A stretch of DNA of 63,358 nucleotides, from assembly GCA_003045065.1 (NCBI GenBank), contig PSQJ01000014.1:1-63358 (forward strand), given 5' to 3'. Position 1 is the stretch's first letter; each line of letters opens with the position of its first letter. Source of the stretch: Candidatus Liberibacter europaeus (lineage in GTDB: Bacteria; Pseudomonadota; Alphaproteobacteria; Rhizobiales; Rhizobiaceae). The position numbers and the translations under genes are program-made. A model generated the notes under the pieces. The model saw only the letters and a program-made list of their open reading frames with translations, ran no database searches and had not been told where the DNA came from. This document shows, piece by piece, positions 17,813-30,841 of the stretch.

Positions 17813-20743
17813 TTAATTATTATCAAAAGCCTCTTTAATTAAAACCGATAACTGTGCCATATGCCTAGATATATTACCCACAGCTGTAGATGCAGATTCT
17901 AGACGTCCAACATAACGAAAACGATTACACCGTGCATTAATAGATTTAAGAACCATTTCTAAATAAGGCTCAATAAAGGTCCATGCTCCCATGTTCCTAG
18001 GCTCTTCTTGACACCAAACCATATCAGCCTGCGCAAAACGAGAAAGAACTTTGATTATATAATCCTCGGGAAATGGATATAACTGTTCAATACGCAATAA
18101 ATAAATATCACAAATATTATATTTATCACGATTATCTGAAAGATCGTAGTATACCTTTCCTGTACAAAGTATCACACGACGAATAATAGAATCTTCTACA
18201 AGTTTTACAGTATTACTTTCAGCACTATCTGCATCATCTAATAAAACTGGGCAAAAAGCACTCCCACAGGACATTTCCGACAAAGAAGAAACTGCCTGCT
18301 TATGTCGCAATAAAGATTTAGGTGCCATTATAATCAATGGTTTAGCCACATCGCAATAAATCTGACGACGTAAAATATGAAAATAATTAGCCGGTGAAGT
18401 GCAATTGGCAACACGCATGTTGTTTTCTGCACACATTTGTAAAAATCTTTCTAATCTAGCAGAAGAATGTTCTGGTCCTTGTCCTTCATATCCATGTGGC
18501 AATAAACAAACAAGATTAGAAACTCTTGACCATTTTTGCTCTCCAGAAGAAACAAACTGATCTAATATAATTTGCGCCCCATTAGCAAAATCACCAAACT
18601 GTGCTTCCCAAATAGTCAAAGAATTAGGATTTTCTAGAGAATAACCATATTCAAATCCCAAAACCGCTTGTTCAGAAAGAAGTGAATTAACAATATCACA
18701 AGAACCTTGATTAACTGAAATATGTCCTAAAGGAAGATACCTATGTTCTGTTTCTTGATCATATAAAACTGCATGACGATGTGAAAATGTTCCACGCTCA
18801 CAATCTTGTCCTGATAAACGAACCTTATAACCTTCGTAACAAATAGAACCAAAAGCCAAAGCCTCAGCCATACCCCAATCAATTCCTGTACACGTTTCTA
18901 TCATTTTTCTGCGATTTTTCATAAGACGTTCAACAATCTTATGAGCATTAAATGATTCTGGAATAGAAGAAATTTTATTACCTATTTCTTTAAGAATATC
19001 TTGAGAAACAGAAGTTTTACTAGACTTCCTATCGCCAGCACATTCTAATACATCAGAAAACCGATTACGTAGTACTACTACTTTTTCAGGACGATAATTT
19101 TCAGCTTCTTTAAATTCATTTTCCAAATGTGATTGACAATTTGTAGTTAAATCCTGCAATTCTTGTTTAGAAATCACCTTATCACTAATTAGCATATCAG
19201 AATATATTTGAAAAACCGACTTATGTGAACGTATTGTTTTATACATCTTAGGCTGCGTAAATGAAGGTTCATCGCATTCATTATGCCCAAAACGACGATA
19301 ACAAAATACATCAACCACGACTGATTTATGAAATTTCATACGAAATAGAGTGGCTATTCTTATAACACGAATAACAGCTTCTGGATCATCTCCATTAACA
19401 TGAAAAACAGGAATACCAGCTGCCTTTGCAATATCAGAAGGATAAGGCCAAGAGCGAGACGATAAAGGATTGGTCGTAAATCCAATCTGATTATTAACAA
19501 TTATATGTATGCTACCAGCAACCATATATCCAGACAAACCAGACAATCCAAAACTTTCATAAACCACCCCTTGCCCAGCGAATGAAGCATCTCCATGAAT
19601 TAAAATCGGCAAAACTTGAGAGCGATCTGACAATGCAACAGAATTTTCGCCCGATACAGATGATATAATATCTTGCCTAGCACGCACACTCCCCATAACA
19701 ACAGGATCAATAAATTCCAGATGAGAAGGATTATTGCTAAGAGATAAATAAACATCTTTTCCATCAATATTGCGCTTGCAAAAAGTTCCCAAATGATACT
19801 TCACATCTCCTGAATGCCGTTCATCTTCAAAATCCACTCCATTAAATTCATAAAATATAGCACGAGCTGGCTTATCCACTATTTGAGACAAAACATTCAA
19901 ACGACCTCTATGAGCCATGCCTATAATAATTTCTTTGGTCCCTTTTCTAACACCCTGTATAATAACCTCTTCTATAGCAGGAATAATTACCTCAGCTCCA
20001 TCAATTCCAAAACGCTTCGCACCTTTATATTTAATATCAATAAACTTTTCAAAATACTCTGCCTTAACTAACTTATCTAAAATATATTTTCTTTCTTCTG
20101 TCGAAATATCATATGACAAATCAATTGTTTCAATTGCATTTCTTATCCAATCTCTCTCTTCAAGATTAATTATATGCATAAATTCCACACCTATATTGGA
20201 ACAATATAAATGAGAAAGAATTTTTAAAATTTCAGAAATATTAGCATCGTCAAGACCCAAAACACCTTGCATAGGAATCCTGCGATTATAGTCTTTTTTG
20301 GCAAAACCATAATAAGATGGAGATAATTCTTGCAATTTAACATCATCTTGAACTAATTTCAGCGGATCAAGATGAGCATTAAAATGCCCCAAGCGACGAT
20401 AAGCATCAACCATTTTCATTACCTGAAAAAAATCTTTTAAGGATTGATCGTCATTAAATGAAGAATGGGGAAAATAATCTTTATCCTGTTTACAATGTTC
20501 ATTGTCATTAGATAGTATATGACCAGATATCTCTTCTTTTTTTATAAAATCATAAATACCATCTTCTAAATTACTCCAGCTTTCAGAATTGTCATTAACA
20601 AATGAAAAAAGTGCATGCCAGTCCTTACTCACACTAGAAGGATCTTTTTGGTAATTTTTATATAGATCTTCAATATAAGGCAAATTTGCACTATCTAGAA
20701 AAGAAGAAAAAGAAAATCCTTTGTTTAAATCTTGCTGTATCAT
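17813..20743 (-). CDS. sucA: 2-oxoglutarate dehydrogenase E1
   Basis: A 976-residue thiamine diphosphate-dependent E1 that decarboxylates 2-oxoglutarate and passes the succinyl group to SucB. Features include the E2-interaction helix at the N-terminus (FLDSANLPYIEDLYKNYQKD), GMAHRGRLNVL, HGDASFAGQGVVYE with the thiamine-binding region, and VFCYRRFGHNE. The C-terminal part has SEQAVLGFEYGYS and ends in the standard fold. The length matches OdhL/SucA of rhizobia (about 990). It lies 67 nt after sucD. Confidence 0.96.
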   Translation of the reverse strand: MIQQDLNKGFSFSSFLDSANLPYIEDLYKNYQKDPSSVSKDWHALFSFVNDNSESWSNLEDGIYDFIKKEEISGHILSNDNEHCKQDKDYFPHSSFNDDQSLKDFFQVMKMVDAYRRLGHFNAHLDPLKLVQDDVKLQELSPSYYGFAKKDYNRRIPMQGVLGLDDANISEILKILSHLYCSNIGVEFMHIINLEERDWIRNAIETIDLSYDISTEERKYILDKLVKAEYFEKFIDIKYKGAKRFGIDGAEVIIPAIEEVIIQGVRKGTKEIIIGMAHRGRLNVLSQIVDKPARAIFYEFNGVDFEDERHSGDVKYHLGTFCKRNIDGKDVYLSLSNNPSHLEFIDPVVMGSVRARQDIISSVSGENSVALSDRSQVLPILIHGDASFAGQGVVYESFGLSGLSGYMVAGSIHIIVNNQIGFTTNPLSSRSWPYPSDIAKAAGIPVFHVNGDDPEAVIRVIRIATLFRMKFHKSVVVDVFCYRRFGHNECDEPSFTQPKMYKTIRSHKSVFQIYSDMLISDKVISKQELQDLTTNCQSHLENEFKEAENYRPEKVVVLRNRFSDVLECAGDRKSSKTSVSQDILKEIGNKISSIPESFNAHKIVERLMKNRRKMIETCTGIDWGMAEALAFGSICYEGYKVRLSGQDCERGTFSHRHAVLYDQETEHRYLPLGHISVNQGSCDIVNSLLSEQAVLGFEYGYSLENPNSLTIWEAQFGDFANGAQIILDQFVSSGEQKWSRVSNLVCLLPHGYEGQGPEHSSARLERFLQMCAENNMRVANCTSPANYFHILRRQIYCDVAKPLIIMAPKSLLRHKQAVSSLSEMSCGSAFCPVLLDDADSAESNTVKLVEDSIIRRVILCTGKVYYDLSDNRDKYNICDIYLLRIEQLYPFPEDYIIKVLSRFAQADMVWCQEEPRNMGAWTFIEPYLEMVLKSINARCNRFRYVGRLESASTAVGNISRHMAQLSVLIKEAFDNN

Positions 20744-20810
20744 TGTTTTTTCACTCTTCTAATCCTCAATTGCCTAATAATCAATCATATAAACAATAAA
20801 GATATAAATA

Positions 20811-21722
20811 TTATAAATTATTTAAAAGCTCTGCTAGAGTTCTACCAATGCGAGCGGGAGAAGGTGCAATGCGTATACCTGCCTCTTGCATTGCAGCTAT
20901 TTTATCCTCAGCCCCTCCTTTTCCACCAGAAATAACTGCTCCCGCATGACCCATAGTTCGACCAGGAGGCGCTGTCATTCCAGAAACAAAACCAACAATC
21001 GGCTTTTTGCGTCCACACTTGGCTTCATCTTTTAAAAACTGAGAAGCCTCTTCCTCTGCAGATCCCCCAATTTCACCAACCATAATAATTGATTTAGTCT
21101 CATCATCAGCTAAAAACAACTCAAGAATATCAATAAAATCTGTGCCTTTAACAGGATCACCACCAATTCCAACAGCAGTAGTTTGTCCCAATCCTTCTTG
21201 AGTGGTTTGAAATACAGCTTCATAGGTCAGAGTTCCGGAACGAGACAATATACCTACTGATCCCTTCTGAAAAATATAGCCAGGCATAATACCTATTTTA
21301 CATTCTCCAGGAGTCAACAAACCAGGACAATTAGGACCAATAAGTTTTGAAGAAGATTTGGCAAGACTAGCCTTTATCTTAACCATATCTAAAACTGGGA
21401 TACCCTCAGTTATACAAACAATTAAAGGAATATTTGCTTCAATAGACTCCATTATGGCATCAAAAGCACCACTAGGTGGAACATATATAACAGAAGCATT
21501 AGCTTTTGTACGATCTTTAGCTTCTGCAACAGAAGAAAATACAGGAACATTAACACCTGCCCCAGACCAAAAAGTACCGCCTTTTATAGGATGTATTCCT
21601 CCGACAATTTGAGTTTTACAATAAAGAATAGCTTGTTCAGTATGAAACGTTCCTGCTTTACCAGTTAATCCTTGAACAAGAACCTTTGTATTCTTATCGA
21701 TTAGGATAGACACAATATTCAA
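20811..21722 (-). CDS. sucD: succinyl-CoA synthetase alpha subunit
   Basis: A 303-residue CoA-binding subunit. It has [13 protein letters not shown] at the N-terminal Rossmann region, the GPNCPG loop, and the phosphorylated histidine in [12 protein letters not shown] (about residue 258). It forms succinate plus ATP or GTP with SucC. Its ATG overlaps the sucC stop by 4 nt (ATGA type), a strong sign of coupled translation. Confidence 0.96.
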   Translation of the reverse strand: MNIVSILIDKNTKVLVQGLTGKAGTFHTEQAILYCKTQIVGGIHPIKGGTFWSGAGVNVPVFSSVAEAKDRTKANASVIYVPPSGAFDAIMESIEANIPLIVCITEGIPVLDMVKIKASLAKSSSKLIGPNCPGLLTPGECKIGIMPGYIFQKGSVGILSRSGTLTYEAVFQTTQEGLGQTTAVGIGGDPVKGTDFIDILELFLADDETKSIIMVGEIGGSAEEEASQFLKDEAKCGRKKPIVGFVSGMTAPPGRTMGHAGAVISGGKGGAEDKIAAMQEAGIRIAPSPARIGRTLAELLNNL

Positions 21723-22924
21723 ACCCCTTTCACTGCATGAACTATTTTTTGGGCAGCATCATCTAGATCAATTGCGGTAATAACATTCAAACCGCTATCC
21801 AAAATCAACTGATTTCCAATATCAACATTAGAACCAGCAAGACGTACCACAAGAGGAATATCTACGCCAACATCCTTAATTGCAGACAAAATCCCATTAA
21901 CTAAAACATCACATTTCATAATCCCACCAAATATATTAATTAATATCCCTTTGACAGAAGTATCCAACATTATAATCTTAAAAGCAGCAGCAACCTTATC
22001 CTGATCTGCGCCACCTCCAACGTCAAGAAAATTAGCAGGCTCTCCTCCATAAAGCTTAATTATGTCCATAGTCGCCATAGCTAATCCAGCTCCATTGACC
22101 ATACAACCTATGTTGCCATCAAGCGCTATATAAGAAAGATCGTGTTTTCTTGCTTCTATTTCTCTTGAATTTTCTTCAGAAATATCACGCAAATCCTGAA
22201 TATCAGGATGACGATATAATGCATTATCATCAAAGGAAATTTTTGCGTCTAATACTCTCAAATGACCGTTTTTCATAATAATTAAAGGATTAATTTCCAG
22301 AAGACTCATGTCTTTATCACAAAAAGCCTTATAAAGATTAGGCAAAAGAATCTCAGCATCAGCACGAGCATGATCTTTTAATTCAAGCGCATCGCATAAA
22401 TCATAGATATCTTTGGGAGTAATTCCTTCTAAAATATCAATATATCTTTTAAAAATCTTTTGCGGAAAATTCTGAGCAACTTCTTCAATATCCATACCGC
22501 CCTGGGTAGAAACAACAAAACAAATTTTGCCAGAAAACCGATCCACTAATAACGAAACATAAAGCTCTTGAACAATATCAGCCCCATCTTCAATATATAA
22601 ACAATTAACTTTTTTGCCATTAGCGCCAGTCTGCTTTGTCACAAGTATAGAATCAATCATCTCATGACTATCAGCAATAACGGATTCAATAGATTTTTCT
22701 ACCCTCACCCCACCTTTAGCATCAGCAGGCAATCCCTCAAATCTTCCTTTACCACGACCTCCAGCATGGATTTGACTTTTAACAACATAAATCGGACCAG
22801 GCAGACTCTTTACTGCCGATTCCACCTCATCAGCAGAATAAATGACCACTCCTTTGGCAATTGGAACGCCATATTTGCTTAACAAACTTTTCGCTTGATA
22901 TTCATGAATATTCATATTACGCAA
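21719..22924 (-). CDS. sucC: succinyl-CoA synthetase beta subunit
   Basis: A 401-residue ATP-grasp subunit starting [12 protein letters not shown]; the conserved start is the second methionine (MNIHEYQAK). The GGRGKGR loop, the nucleotide-binding region and the C-terminal [10 protein letters not shown] segment, which contacts the alpha subunit, are present. It lies 19 nt downstream of mdh. Confidence 0.95.
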   Translation of the reverse strand: MRNMNIHEYQAKSLLSKYGVPIAKGVVIYSADEVESAVKSLPGPIYVVKSQIHAGGRGKGRFEGLPADAKGGVRVEKSIESVIADSHEMIDSILVTKQTGANGKKVNCLYIEDGADIVQELYVSLLVDRFSGKICFVVSTQGGMDIEEVAQNFPQKIFKRYIDILEGITPKDIYDLCDALELKDHARADAEILLPNLYKAFCDKDMSLLEINPLIIMKNGHLRVLDAKISFDDNALYRHPDIQDLRDISEENSREIEARKHDLSYIALDGNIGCMVNGAGLAMATMDIIKLYGGEPANFLDVGGGADQDKVAAAFKIIMLDTSVKGILINIFGGIMKCDVLVNGILSAIKDVGVDIPLVVRLAGSNVDIGNQLILDSGLNVITAIDLDDAAQKIVHAVKGV

Positions 22925-22942
22925 CTATTTCCGTCAAAAAAA

Positions 22943-23938
<996 letters not shown>

Positions 23939-23983
23939 TTATAGATGCAAAATAACACCTTACTCATCAAAACAATAAAAACA

Positions 23984-25153
23984 TTACCGTGATAAAAAAA
24001 TCTTACAAGCATCCATTACAATTTTATGATTACTCACATATTTTTCACTAAACATCTCAAATAATCTAGAAACTGCTCTTTTACATTCGACATCTCCTAA
24101 TACTACATGGATAAAAAAACTTTCTATATCCGTTTCAGATGACATTATCAAACAAATCTTATTCTCATAAAAAACATCAATAATCATTATAAAACGTCTA
24201 ATCCAATCCCGATGGTCTCCCTTAAAAATCGGAACATTATCTATAAAAACAATATCAAATCTCCTAGCAATCTCCATAAAATCACTAGCTGCAAGGGGTT
24301 TGTCGCAAAGATCAAAAAAAGAAAAGCGAGATACTTTTCCTGCGGACGCAGGAACATGTATATTATATCCTCCTTTAGAAAGAATATCCAAAGGAACGGA
24401 TGAATTATCTGCTATGATATATTTCCATAATTGATTCATATTTTTTGATGTATATGAATTTAGTGGAGTCATGTAAATAGGTAAAATCAAGCGTTTTTTA
24501 CGACGATAATCATGACCAGAATCCAAGGAAATTACTTCTACTTTTGTCTTTAATAGATCAATAAATGGAATGAAAAAATCACCATTAATACCATCTTTAT
24601 AAAGATCTTCCGGAATAACATTAGACGTAGCTACTAAAATACACCCACGAGCAAACAGCTCAGTGAATATACGGGATAAAATAACAGCATCGACAATATT
24701 TGTAACCATAAACTCATCAAAACATAAAAGCGTAGCTTTTAAAGCAATGGAATCGGCCACCAATGGTATAGGGTCATATTTTGGTGATTCCCCAGATTCA
24801 ATATTCTTGCGATGTATAGCAATTTGACTATGAACATCTTTCATAAATTCATGAAAATGGAGCTTACACTTTTTATCTAAGCAAGCCAGAGAAAAAAAAA
24901 TATTCATAATCATACTTTTTCCCTGGCCAACATCACCGCATAAATAAATTCCTTTAATAAAATGGTTATTTCCTCTCCAACGATCCCATAATCGAGAAAG
25001 AAAACCCCATTTATGTATATTATTTTGTCGATATAAATCAATTAAAAGACGATCAAAGTAATATGCTACCCTCTGTTGCTCAGGATTATATTCTAGTTTT
25101 TCACACTGCAATAAAGATTTTAACCTATTACTAACTAGATGAATACACATCAA
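23984..25153 (-). CDS. zapE: cell division protein ZapE / AFG1-like ATPase
   Basis: A 389-residue P-loop ATPase of the AFG1/LACE1 family. Walker A is GDVGQGKS at 73-80 and Walker B is LLCFDEFM, with the family's LFARGCILVATSN sensor region following. In E. coli ZapE acts on the Z ring; mitochondrial Afg1 helps degrade respiratory subunits. Its position between sdh and mdh is typical of alphaproteobacteria and fits the latter role as well. Confidence 0.9.
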   Translation of the reverse strand: MMCIHLVSNRLKSLLQCEKLEYNPEQQRVAYYFDRLLIDLYRQNNIHKWGFLSRLWDRWRGNNHFIKGIYLCGDVGQGKSMIMNIFFSLACLDKKCKLHFHEFMKDVHSQIAIHRKNIESGESPKYDPIPLVADSIALKATLLCFDEFMVTNIVDAVILSRIFTELFARGCILVATSNVIPEDLYKDGINGDFFIPFIDLLKTKVEVISLDSGHDYRRKKRLILPIYMTPLNSYTSKNMNQLWKYIIADNSSVPLDILSKGGYNIHVPASAGKVSRFSFFDLCDKPLAASDFMEIARRFDIVFIDNVPIFKGDHRDWIRRFIMIIDVFYENKICLIMSSETDIESFFIHVVLGDVECKRAVSRLFEMFSEKYVSNHKIVMDACKIFLSR

Positions 25154-25213
25154 TCACACCAAATCAATTATTGAATACTGAAAATAACTAATCATAAATA
25201 TTTTTGTATATAT

Positions 25214-25705
25214 CTACCGACTAATAGAAACCTTTTCATCTTCTCCATCAAAACTTCCTTCAAATAGTTGATCATCAACTCTACTCAAAACTATTATATT
25301 ATTACCCCGAACATTTTTAAGTTCAAGATTACCATCAACCATATTCCACGCAGATAACAATGCTAATTTACCATAGCAACCTCGAGAAGTTCCGCGAAAA
25401 TTTTTTTTTATTCGAGTTAATGTCAAAATAATATCACAATTAACATTTTGATGGGACATTTTCCACATACCAATCATGTCCATTTTTGACGCTGAATCAT
25501 CTTTCAATGGTTGAGAAATATTTTGTATATTTGATAAATTATCCTCCGAAACCGGCGGGGGAATATTTTCAGATTCAATTGATGGAGTAGAAATTACAGA
25601 TTCTTGCGACTTTCCTGAGGAAAAACCAATATATTCCAAACCAACACAACCATATAAGGACAATATGCAACAAAATAGCAAAACAAAAAAGCAATACCTC
25701 TGCAT
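25214..25705 (-). CDS. Omp19-like outer-membrane lipoprotein with AprI/Inh domain
   Basis: A 163-residue lipoprotein. The signal peptide ends at the lipobox SLYGC (cysteine at about residue 20). A Ser/Pro-rich linker (about 30-70) leads to a C-terminal domain starting IGMWKM. That domain has a disulfide-type cysteine pair (VNCDI and GCYGKL) and ends FDGEDEKVSISR, as in the protease inhibitor Inh/Omp19 family. The Brucella relative is an outer-membrane lipoprotein that inhibits host proteases. It lies between zapE and sdhB. Confidence 0.75.
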   Translation of the reverse strand: MQRYCFFVLLFCCILSLYGCVGLEYIGFSSGKSQESVISTPSIESENIPPPVSEDNLSNIQNISQPLKDDSASKMDMIGMWKMSHQNVNCDIILTLTRIKKNFRGTSRGCYGKLALLSAWNMVDGNLELKNVRGNNIIVLSRVDDQLFEGSFDGEDEKVSISR

Positions 25706-25781
25706 GTACTATCCTCAATTACTGTTATAACATCTATTTTAGGATACAACCGAATTAAAAATTAAAAATTAAACAAACCAA

Positions 25782-26561
25782 TTATATTTTACGTTCTAAC
25801 ATCATCATTTTTATTTTTGCAATCGCTTTAGCTGGATTAAGACCCTTAGGACAACTCTGAGCACAATTCATAATTGTATGACAGCGATATAACCGAAATG
25901 GATCTTCAAGATTATCAAGTCGCTCACCTTGTTCTTCATCCCTAGAATCGACTAACCAACGGTACGCTTGCAACAACACAGCAGGACCAAGATATCTATC
26001 ACTATTCCACCAATAACTTGGACAAGAAGTAGAACAGCAAGCACACATGACACATTCATAAAGACCATCTAACTTCTGACGATCACTATGACTCTGCAAC
26101 AATTCTTTAGAAGATTTTGGTGAAATAGTTTTAAGCCACGGATCAATAGAACGATGTTGCGCGTAAAAATGTGACATATCCACAACCAAATCCTTAATAA
26201 CAGACATATGTGGAAGGGGATATACCTTGATATCACCTTTTACTGACTTCATATCCTTAACACAAGCCAAAGTATTAGTGCCATCTATATTCATACCACA
26301 AGATCCACAAATACCCTCTCTACATGAACGACGCAAAGTCAAAGTAGGATCAATTTTATTCTTAATATATAAAAGACCATCAAGAACCATAGGTCCACAA
26401 TCATCTAAGTCAACATAATAGGTATCAATACATGGATTACCTTTATCATCCGGGTTCCAGCGATAAATAAGATATTTTCGCAAATTTTTGGCTCCAGAAA
26501 GAGCCTTCCAAGTTTTTCCTCGTTTTACTCGAGATCTTTTGGGCAATAAAATTTCAACCAT
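25782..26561 (-). CDS. sdhB: succinate dehydrogenase iron-sulfur subunit
   Basis: A 259-residue electron-transfer subunit of complex II. The [2Fe-2S] cysteines are in [13 protein letters not shown]. The [4Fe-4S] and [3Fe-4S] cysteines are in [15 protein letters not shown] and [17 protein letters not shown]. The length and all ligands are normal. It is the last gene of the sdhCDAB operon, 15 nt after sdhA. Confidence 0.97.
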   Translation of the reverse strand: MVEILLPKRSRVKRGKTWKALSGAKNLRKYLIYRWNPDDKGNPCIDTYYVDLDDCGPMVLDGLLYIKNKIDPTLTLRRSCREGICGSCGMNIDGTNTLACVKDMKSVKGDIKVYPLPHMSVIKDLVVDMSHFYAQHRSIDPWLKTISPKSSKELLQSHSDRQKLDGLYECVMCACCSTSCPSYWWNSDRYLGPAVLLQAYRWLVDSRDEEQGERLDNLEDPFRLYRCHTIMNCAQSCPKGLNPAKAIAKIKMMMLERKI

Positions 26562-26576
26562 ATTACATACCTATTA

Positions 26577-28412
26577 CTAATAAACACGTGCTTTAGGAGC
26601 AATCTTAGAAAGTTCAATTCCACCACAAATCAAATCAGTATGAACAGGACGATAATCAATTTTTATTGCACCTGTCTCACAGTCAACCCGACAAAGAGAA
26701 TGTTTGCGCCAGTTCAAATCATCACGCCCACTAAATTCACCATCTTTGTAGTCATCTCTTGAGTGTGATCCTCTACTTTCCTTACGAGATTCGGCAGAGT
26801 AAACTGTAGCAATTGCATTAACCATTAAATTATGCAATTCAAGAGTCTCCATCAAATCCGAATTCCAAATCAGTGATCGATCGTAGACTTTGAGATCAGC
26901 CATCTCATTCCAAATCCTAGAAATATTACTACATCCCTCAGACAAAGACTCTTGGATTCGAAACACTCCTGCATCCAATTGCATTGCCCTTTGCATCTTT
27001 TCACGCAATACAGCAGTTGGAACACTACCATCCATGTATCTCAAACGATCAAATCGTTCGATAATACGTTCACAAGCACCCATATCCAAACTAGGAATAG
27101 GTTCCGAATTGTCAATAATTTCCGTGGCACGAATAGCAGCAGCACGACCAAAAACCACCAGATCAATCAATGAATTAGAGCCAAGACGATTCGCTCCATG
27201 CACCGAAGCACAACCTGCTTCACCTATTGCCATAATGCCGAGGGCTATACTTTCAGGATTCTTGTCATCTGCACTCAAAACTTCCCCCCAATAATTCGTT
27301 GGAATACCTCCCATATTATAATGCACTGTTGGCAAAACAGGGATTGGATCACGAGTTACATCAACACCAGCAAAAATCCTTGCTGATTCTGAAATACCAG
27401 GCAAACGTTCACGCAAAATAGAAGGATCAATGTGATTCAAATATAGAAATATGTGATCTTTATCTTTTCCAACGCCTCTTCCTTCCCGTATTTCCATCAT
27501 CATACAACGAGAAACAACATCACGAGAAGCTAGATCCTTGGCTGTAGGGGCATAACGCTCCATAAAACGTTCCCCTTCAGAATTTACAAGATATCCACCT
27601 TCTCCACGAGCACCTTCAGTAATAAGACATCCTGCACCATAAATTCCAGTTGGATGAAACTGTACAAATTCCATATCTTGTAATGGTAGACCAGCACGAG
27701 CAATCATCCCAGCTCCATCACCTGTGCAAGTATGAGCTGATGTAGCTGAAAAATATGCACGACCATATCCACCTGTCGCTAATATAACTAGTTTTGCAGA
27801 AAAACGATGTATCTCCCCAGTCTCTAACTGCCAAGCTACGACACCAACACATCGACCTTCTTCATTCATTACAAGATCAAGAGCAAAATATTCAATAAAA
27901 AACTCTGCATTATTCTTTAATGCCTGTCCATATAGTGTATGCAAAATAGCATGTCCTGTCCTATCCGCAGCAGCACAAGTTCTTTGTACAGGAGGACCAT
28001 CTCCATAATTTTGCATATGCCCCCCGAAAGGACGCTGATAAATTTTACCTTCTTCATTGCGAGAAAATGGAACACCATAATGTTCAAGTTCATATACAGC
28101 CTTTGGAGCTTCCATAACAAGATATTGAATTGCATCCACATCACCAAGCCAATCCGAACCCTTTACAGTGTCATAAAAGTGCCACTGCCAACTATCAGGA
28201 GTCATATTAGCAAGAGAAGCAGCAATTCCTCCCTGTGCTGCAACGGTATGCGAACGAGTAGGAAAAACTTTTGTAATACAGGCAGTTTTAAAACCTTTTT
28301 CAGCCATACCTAAAGTGGCACGCAATCCAGCACCACCAGCGCCCACAACTACAACATCATAGGAGTGATCAACATAATTATAAGCAGATTTACAAACGGA
28401 ATAGTCTTTCAT
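26577..28412 (-). CDS. sdhA: succinate dehydrogenase flavoprotein subunit
   Basis: A 611-residue catalytic subunit with covalent FAD. FAD loop [14 protein letters not shown], the histidine that carries FAD in [11 protein letters not shown], and the [20 protein letters not shown] segment with active-site residues are intact. It ends [19 protein letters not shown], standard for alphaproteobacteria. It overlaps sdhD by 4 nt. Confidence 0.97.
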   Translation of the reverse strand: MKDYSVCKSAYNYVDHSYDVVVVGAGGAGLRATLGMAEKGFKTACITKVFPTRSHTVAAQGGIAASLANMTPDSWQWHFYDTVKGSDWLGDVDAIQYLVMEAPKAVYELEHYGVPFSRNEEGKIYQRPFGGHMQNYGDGPPVQRTCAAADRTGHAILHTLYGQALKNNAEFFIEYFALDLVMNEEGRCVGVVAWQLETGEIHRFSAKLVILATGGYGRAYFSATSAHTCTGDGAGMIARAGLPLQDMEFVQFHPTGIYGAGCLITEGARGEGGYLVNSEGERFMERYAPTAKDLASRDVVSRCMMMEIREGRGVGKDKDHIFLYLNHIDPSILRERLPGISESARIFAGVDVTRDPIPVLPTVHYNMGGIPTNYWGEVLSADDKNPESIALGIMAIGEAGCASVHGANRLGSNSLIDLVVFGRAAAIRATEIIDNSEPIPSLDMGACERIIERFDRLRYMDGSVPTAVLREKMQRAMQLDAGVFRIQESLSEGCSNISRIWNEMADLKVYDRSLIWNSDLMETLELHNLMVNAIATVYSAESRKESRGSHSRDDYKDGEFSGRDDLNWRKHSLCRVDCETGAIKIDYRPVHTDLICGGIELSKIAPKARVY

Positions 28413-28795
28413 AAATTACCCACCATTGCAATTTTCAGAATAGAGATCAAACACAAAATAGCAGAAAAAATTACAAAAAAATTATTAAATACAATAAATA
28501 CTATCTTTAAAAATTTAGAATGCACATAATCCTCAATTACAACCTGCATACCAAGTTGCATATGAATAGCGGCAGAAATAATTCCTACTATCATAATAGA
28601 AGCTACAAAAAGATTAGAAGTTACTTTTATGATGTTTTCATAAGGGCTAGAGCCATAAATCATAAAGAAAACAACAAAAAACGTTATGCAAGGAATATTA
28701 GCAATAGCAGTAATTCTTTGTGTTAAAAAATGATCTGTACCGCTTTTGGAAGAACCCATTCCTCGTACTTTTCCTAAACTGCTACGCAAACCCAC
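28409..28795 (-). CDS. sdhD: succinate dehydrogenase membrane anchor
   Basis: A 128-residue protein with three hydrophobic helices. The N-terminal [19 protein letters not shown], the [10 protein letters not shown] segment and the histidine in [18 protein letters not shown] (a haem ligand in the family) mark it as SdhD. It anchors SdhAB to the inner membrane with SdhC. Start and stop are close to those of its neighbours, in keeping with one operon. Confidence 0.9.
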   Translation of the reverse strand: MGLRSSLGKVRGMGSSKSGTDHFLTQRITAIANIPCITFFVVFFMIYGSSPYENIIKVTSNLFVASIMIVGIISAAIHMQLGMQVVIEDYVHSKFLKIVFIVFNNFFVIFSAILCLISILKIAMVGNL

Positions 28796-28808
28796 TTTAT
28801 AAACCCCA

Positions 28809-29204
28809 CTAATTCAAATAAATAATATTTATGAGATATATCAATATAACTATCAAGACAGAAGAAACTAAATTGATCTTTGCAAGCCTATTAGCAATAT
28901 GCTTGTCAAAACAAAAACCTGAATCCCAAATAAGATATCTAATTCCACCTAACATATGGTGTATGACTGCCCAAGTATATAAAAAAAGACAAACTCTAAA
29001 CAAAGCAAAATCAGAAAAATATCTAATAACGTTGAATTTATCTACCCCACCTGCCAAAGACATAAACCACAAAACAAACACGACAGTTCCAAAATATACA
29101 ACTACACCAGATATACGATGTGCAATAGAAACAAACATAGTTGGAATCAGTTTATATATCTGCAAATGAGGAGAAATTGGTCGGTTATTAACTAAGTTTG
29201 ACAT
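28809..29204 (-). CDS. sdhC: succinate dehydrogenase cytochrome b556 subunit
   Basis: A 131-residue membrane subunit. It begins with the conserved RPISPHLQIYK and HRISG motifs (quinone site) and has WAVIHHMLGGIRYLIWD, whose histidines include the haem ligand. Three transmembrane helices are evident. It is the first gene of sdhCDAB, so the promoter should lie between 29204 and 29344. Confidence 0.93.
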   Translation of the reverse strand: MSNLVNNRPISPHLQIYKLIPTMFVSIAHRISGVVVYFGTVVFVLWFMSLAGGVDKFNVIRYFSDFALFRVCLFLYTWAVIHHMLGGIRYLIWDSGFCFDKHIANRLAKINLVSSVLIVILIYLINIIYLN

Positions 29205-29343
29205 TAAATTTCAACATTGTCCTTTAAAATAAATTTTGCAAAAACGATATAACAAAGTAACATATATAGCTTTAAAATAAATTATACAAATCAAAAAATA
29301 AATTTCAATAATATGATTAATAAACATTAAACATTTTATCATC

Positions 29344-29790
29344 CTAAAACTCACTAATAGGAGGATTAATCAGCTTACCCATGCGACATATTTCTAAATA
29401 TTCCTCTGATGTCACAGGCTGAACTGAAAGGCGTGAAGCAATAACTAGAATCATTTTTGCTAACGAAGGGTTAGACTTTATATCATAAAGTCTAACGGGA
29501 TAAGGCATGTTGCAAACCGCACGTATATCAACACATTCCCATCTAAAATCTTCATTCGCTGTTGGATCGTGATAGGCACGAGTTATCACTTCAAAAATAC
29601 CTACAATTTCACGACCATGATTAGAGTGATAAAAAAAACCTTTTTCACCAATTCGCATTGTTCGCATGTTATTACGCGCTTGATAATTGCGAACCCCTGT
29701 CCATGGTTCTCCAATTTCCCCCTTATCTTTTTGCATTTCCCAAGACCATACATTAGGTTCGGATTTAACAAGCCAATATGCCATATTCAT
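29344..29790 (-). CDS. EVE-domain protein
   Basis: A 148-residue single EVE domain (PUA-like fold) that probably binds modified bases in nucleic acid. The opening AYWLVKSEPNVWSWE, the GVRNYQARNNMR motif and the GEKGFFYHSNHGREIVGI core are diagnostic. In alphaproteobacteria it typically lies downstream of gpsA and tsaD, as here. The exact ligand is unknown. Confidence 0.88.
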   Translation of the reverse strand: MNMAYWLVKSEPNVWSWEMQKDKGEIGEPWTGVRNYQARNNMRTMRIGEKGFFYHSNHGREIVGIFEVITRAYHDPTANEDFRWECVDIRAVCNMPYPVRLYDIKSNPSLAKMILVIASRLSVQPVTSEEYLEICRMGKLINPPISEF

Positions 29791-29830
29791 ATATCCAGTC
29801 TAGTATCTAAAGTATCTAAATGATTTTAAT

Positions 29831-30841
29831 TTAGATAATCCTAGATTTTATTTTATTCATGTGGGAGGGATAATTAAAAAACACATTTAAAACTTCATTT
29901 ACAGTAATATTACCAACCACAACATCTGATATAGCCCTAAAAATGGGCAAATCCAGACCAAAATCAGTAGCCATTTTGACAACTAGTGATGCAGCAATAG
30001 ATCCTTCTACAAGACCCATTTTATTAATATCAGTTTTATTTCCTTGCCCAAGCAATACACCAAAACGAAAATTACGAGATTTCTCACTTGTCGCGGTTAA
30101 TATCAAATCTCCCAAACCAGATAATCCCCAAATAGTATCAATACGACCTCCCATAACGCGAGATAATTCAGCAATTTCCGATAAACCATGTACCATAATC
30201 ATTGCACGAGACGAATCACCAAATTTTCGACCTTTTAAAATACCACTAGCTATAGCAATAATATTCTTTAAAGCCCCTCCCAATTGAACACCAATACGAT
30301 CATCTGAACAATCAATACTAAATGAATTGTTAGAAAGAATCTCAGAAAGACGTTTCGACCTTTCCATACTTTTAGAAGCCAAGATAACCGCTACTGGTAA
30401 TCCTTGAGCAAGATCTGTCGCAAATCCAGGACCAGAAAGCACTGAAAAACAATGCGATGAAAGAATTCTTTCAGAGTATTCACTGAGCAACATGCCACTA
30501 TTATAGTCAAATCCCTTAGAACATATAATAATATCTGCAGAACATTTTATCCATTTTCCATAAAATTTAATCGCTTCTCCGTAACCTTGGGAAGAAGTAG
30601 CAAAAAGCACAATATCAGCTTCTTCTAAACTTTTATAATCCGTTGCAAAATTCAAACAATTAGAAAGTTTGATACCAGGCAAATATTTTGTATTAATTCT
30701 AGATTTTTTTAATTGTTGTATAAGGCTTTCATGTCTACCAAGCAAGGTAACACAATAATTACCTGAAGACGCAATAATACTAGATAGAGCCGATCCAAAA
30801 GCACCAGCACCAATAACAAATACTCTAGGATAATTGTTCAT
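29831..30841 (-). CDS. gpsA: glycerol-3-phosphate dehydrogenase [NAD(P)+]
   Basis: A 336-residue enzyme making sn-glycerol 3-phosphate for phospholipids. NAD loop GAGAFGSAL at 11-19, the LSGPGFA motif, and [13 protein letters not shown] with the catalytic lysine are present. It overlaps tsaD by 4 nt, indicating coupling. Confidence 0.95.
   Translation of the reverse strand: MNNYPRVFVIGAGAFGSALSSIIASSGNYCVTLLGRHESLIQQLKKSRINTKYLPGIKLSNCLNFATDYKSLEEADIVLFATSSQGYGEAIKFYGKWIKCSADIIICSKGFDYNSGMLLSEYSERILSSHCFSVLSGPGFATDLAQGLPVAVILASKSMERSKRLSEILSNNSFSIDCSDDRIGVQLGGALKNIIAIASGILKGRKFGDSSRAMIMVHGLSEIAELSRVMGGRIDTIWGLSGLGDLILTATSEKSRNFRFGVLLGQGNKTDINKMGLVEGSIAASLVVKMATDFGLDLPIFRAISDVVVGNITVNEVLNVFFNYPSHMNKIKSRII

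Noticed and set aside
29813..29837. 9-bp inverted repeat at the gpsA stop as a terminator
   Set aside because: The arms overlap the stop codon, are purely A/T-rich and have no T run, so it is weak evidence in such AT-rich DNA.
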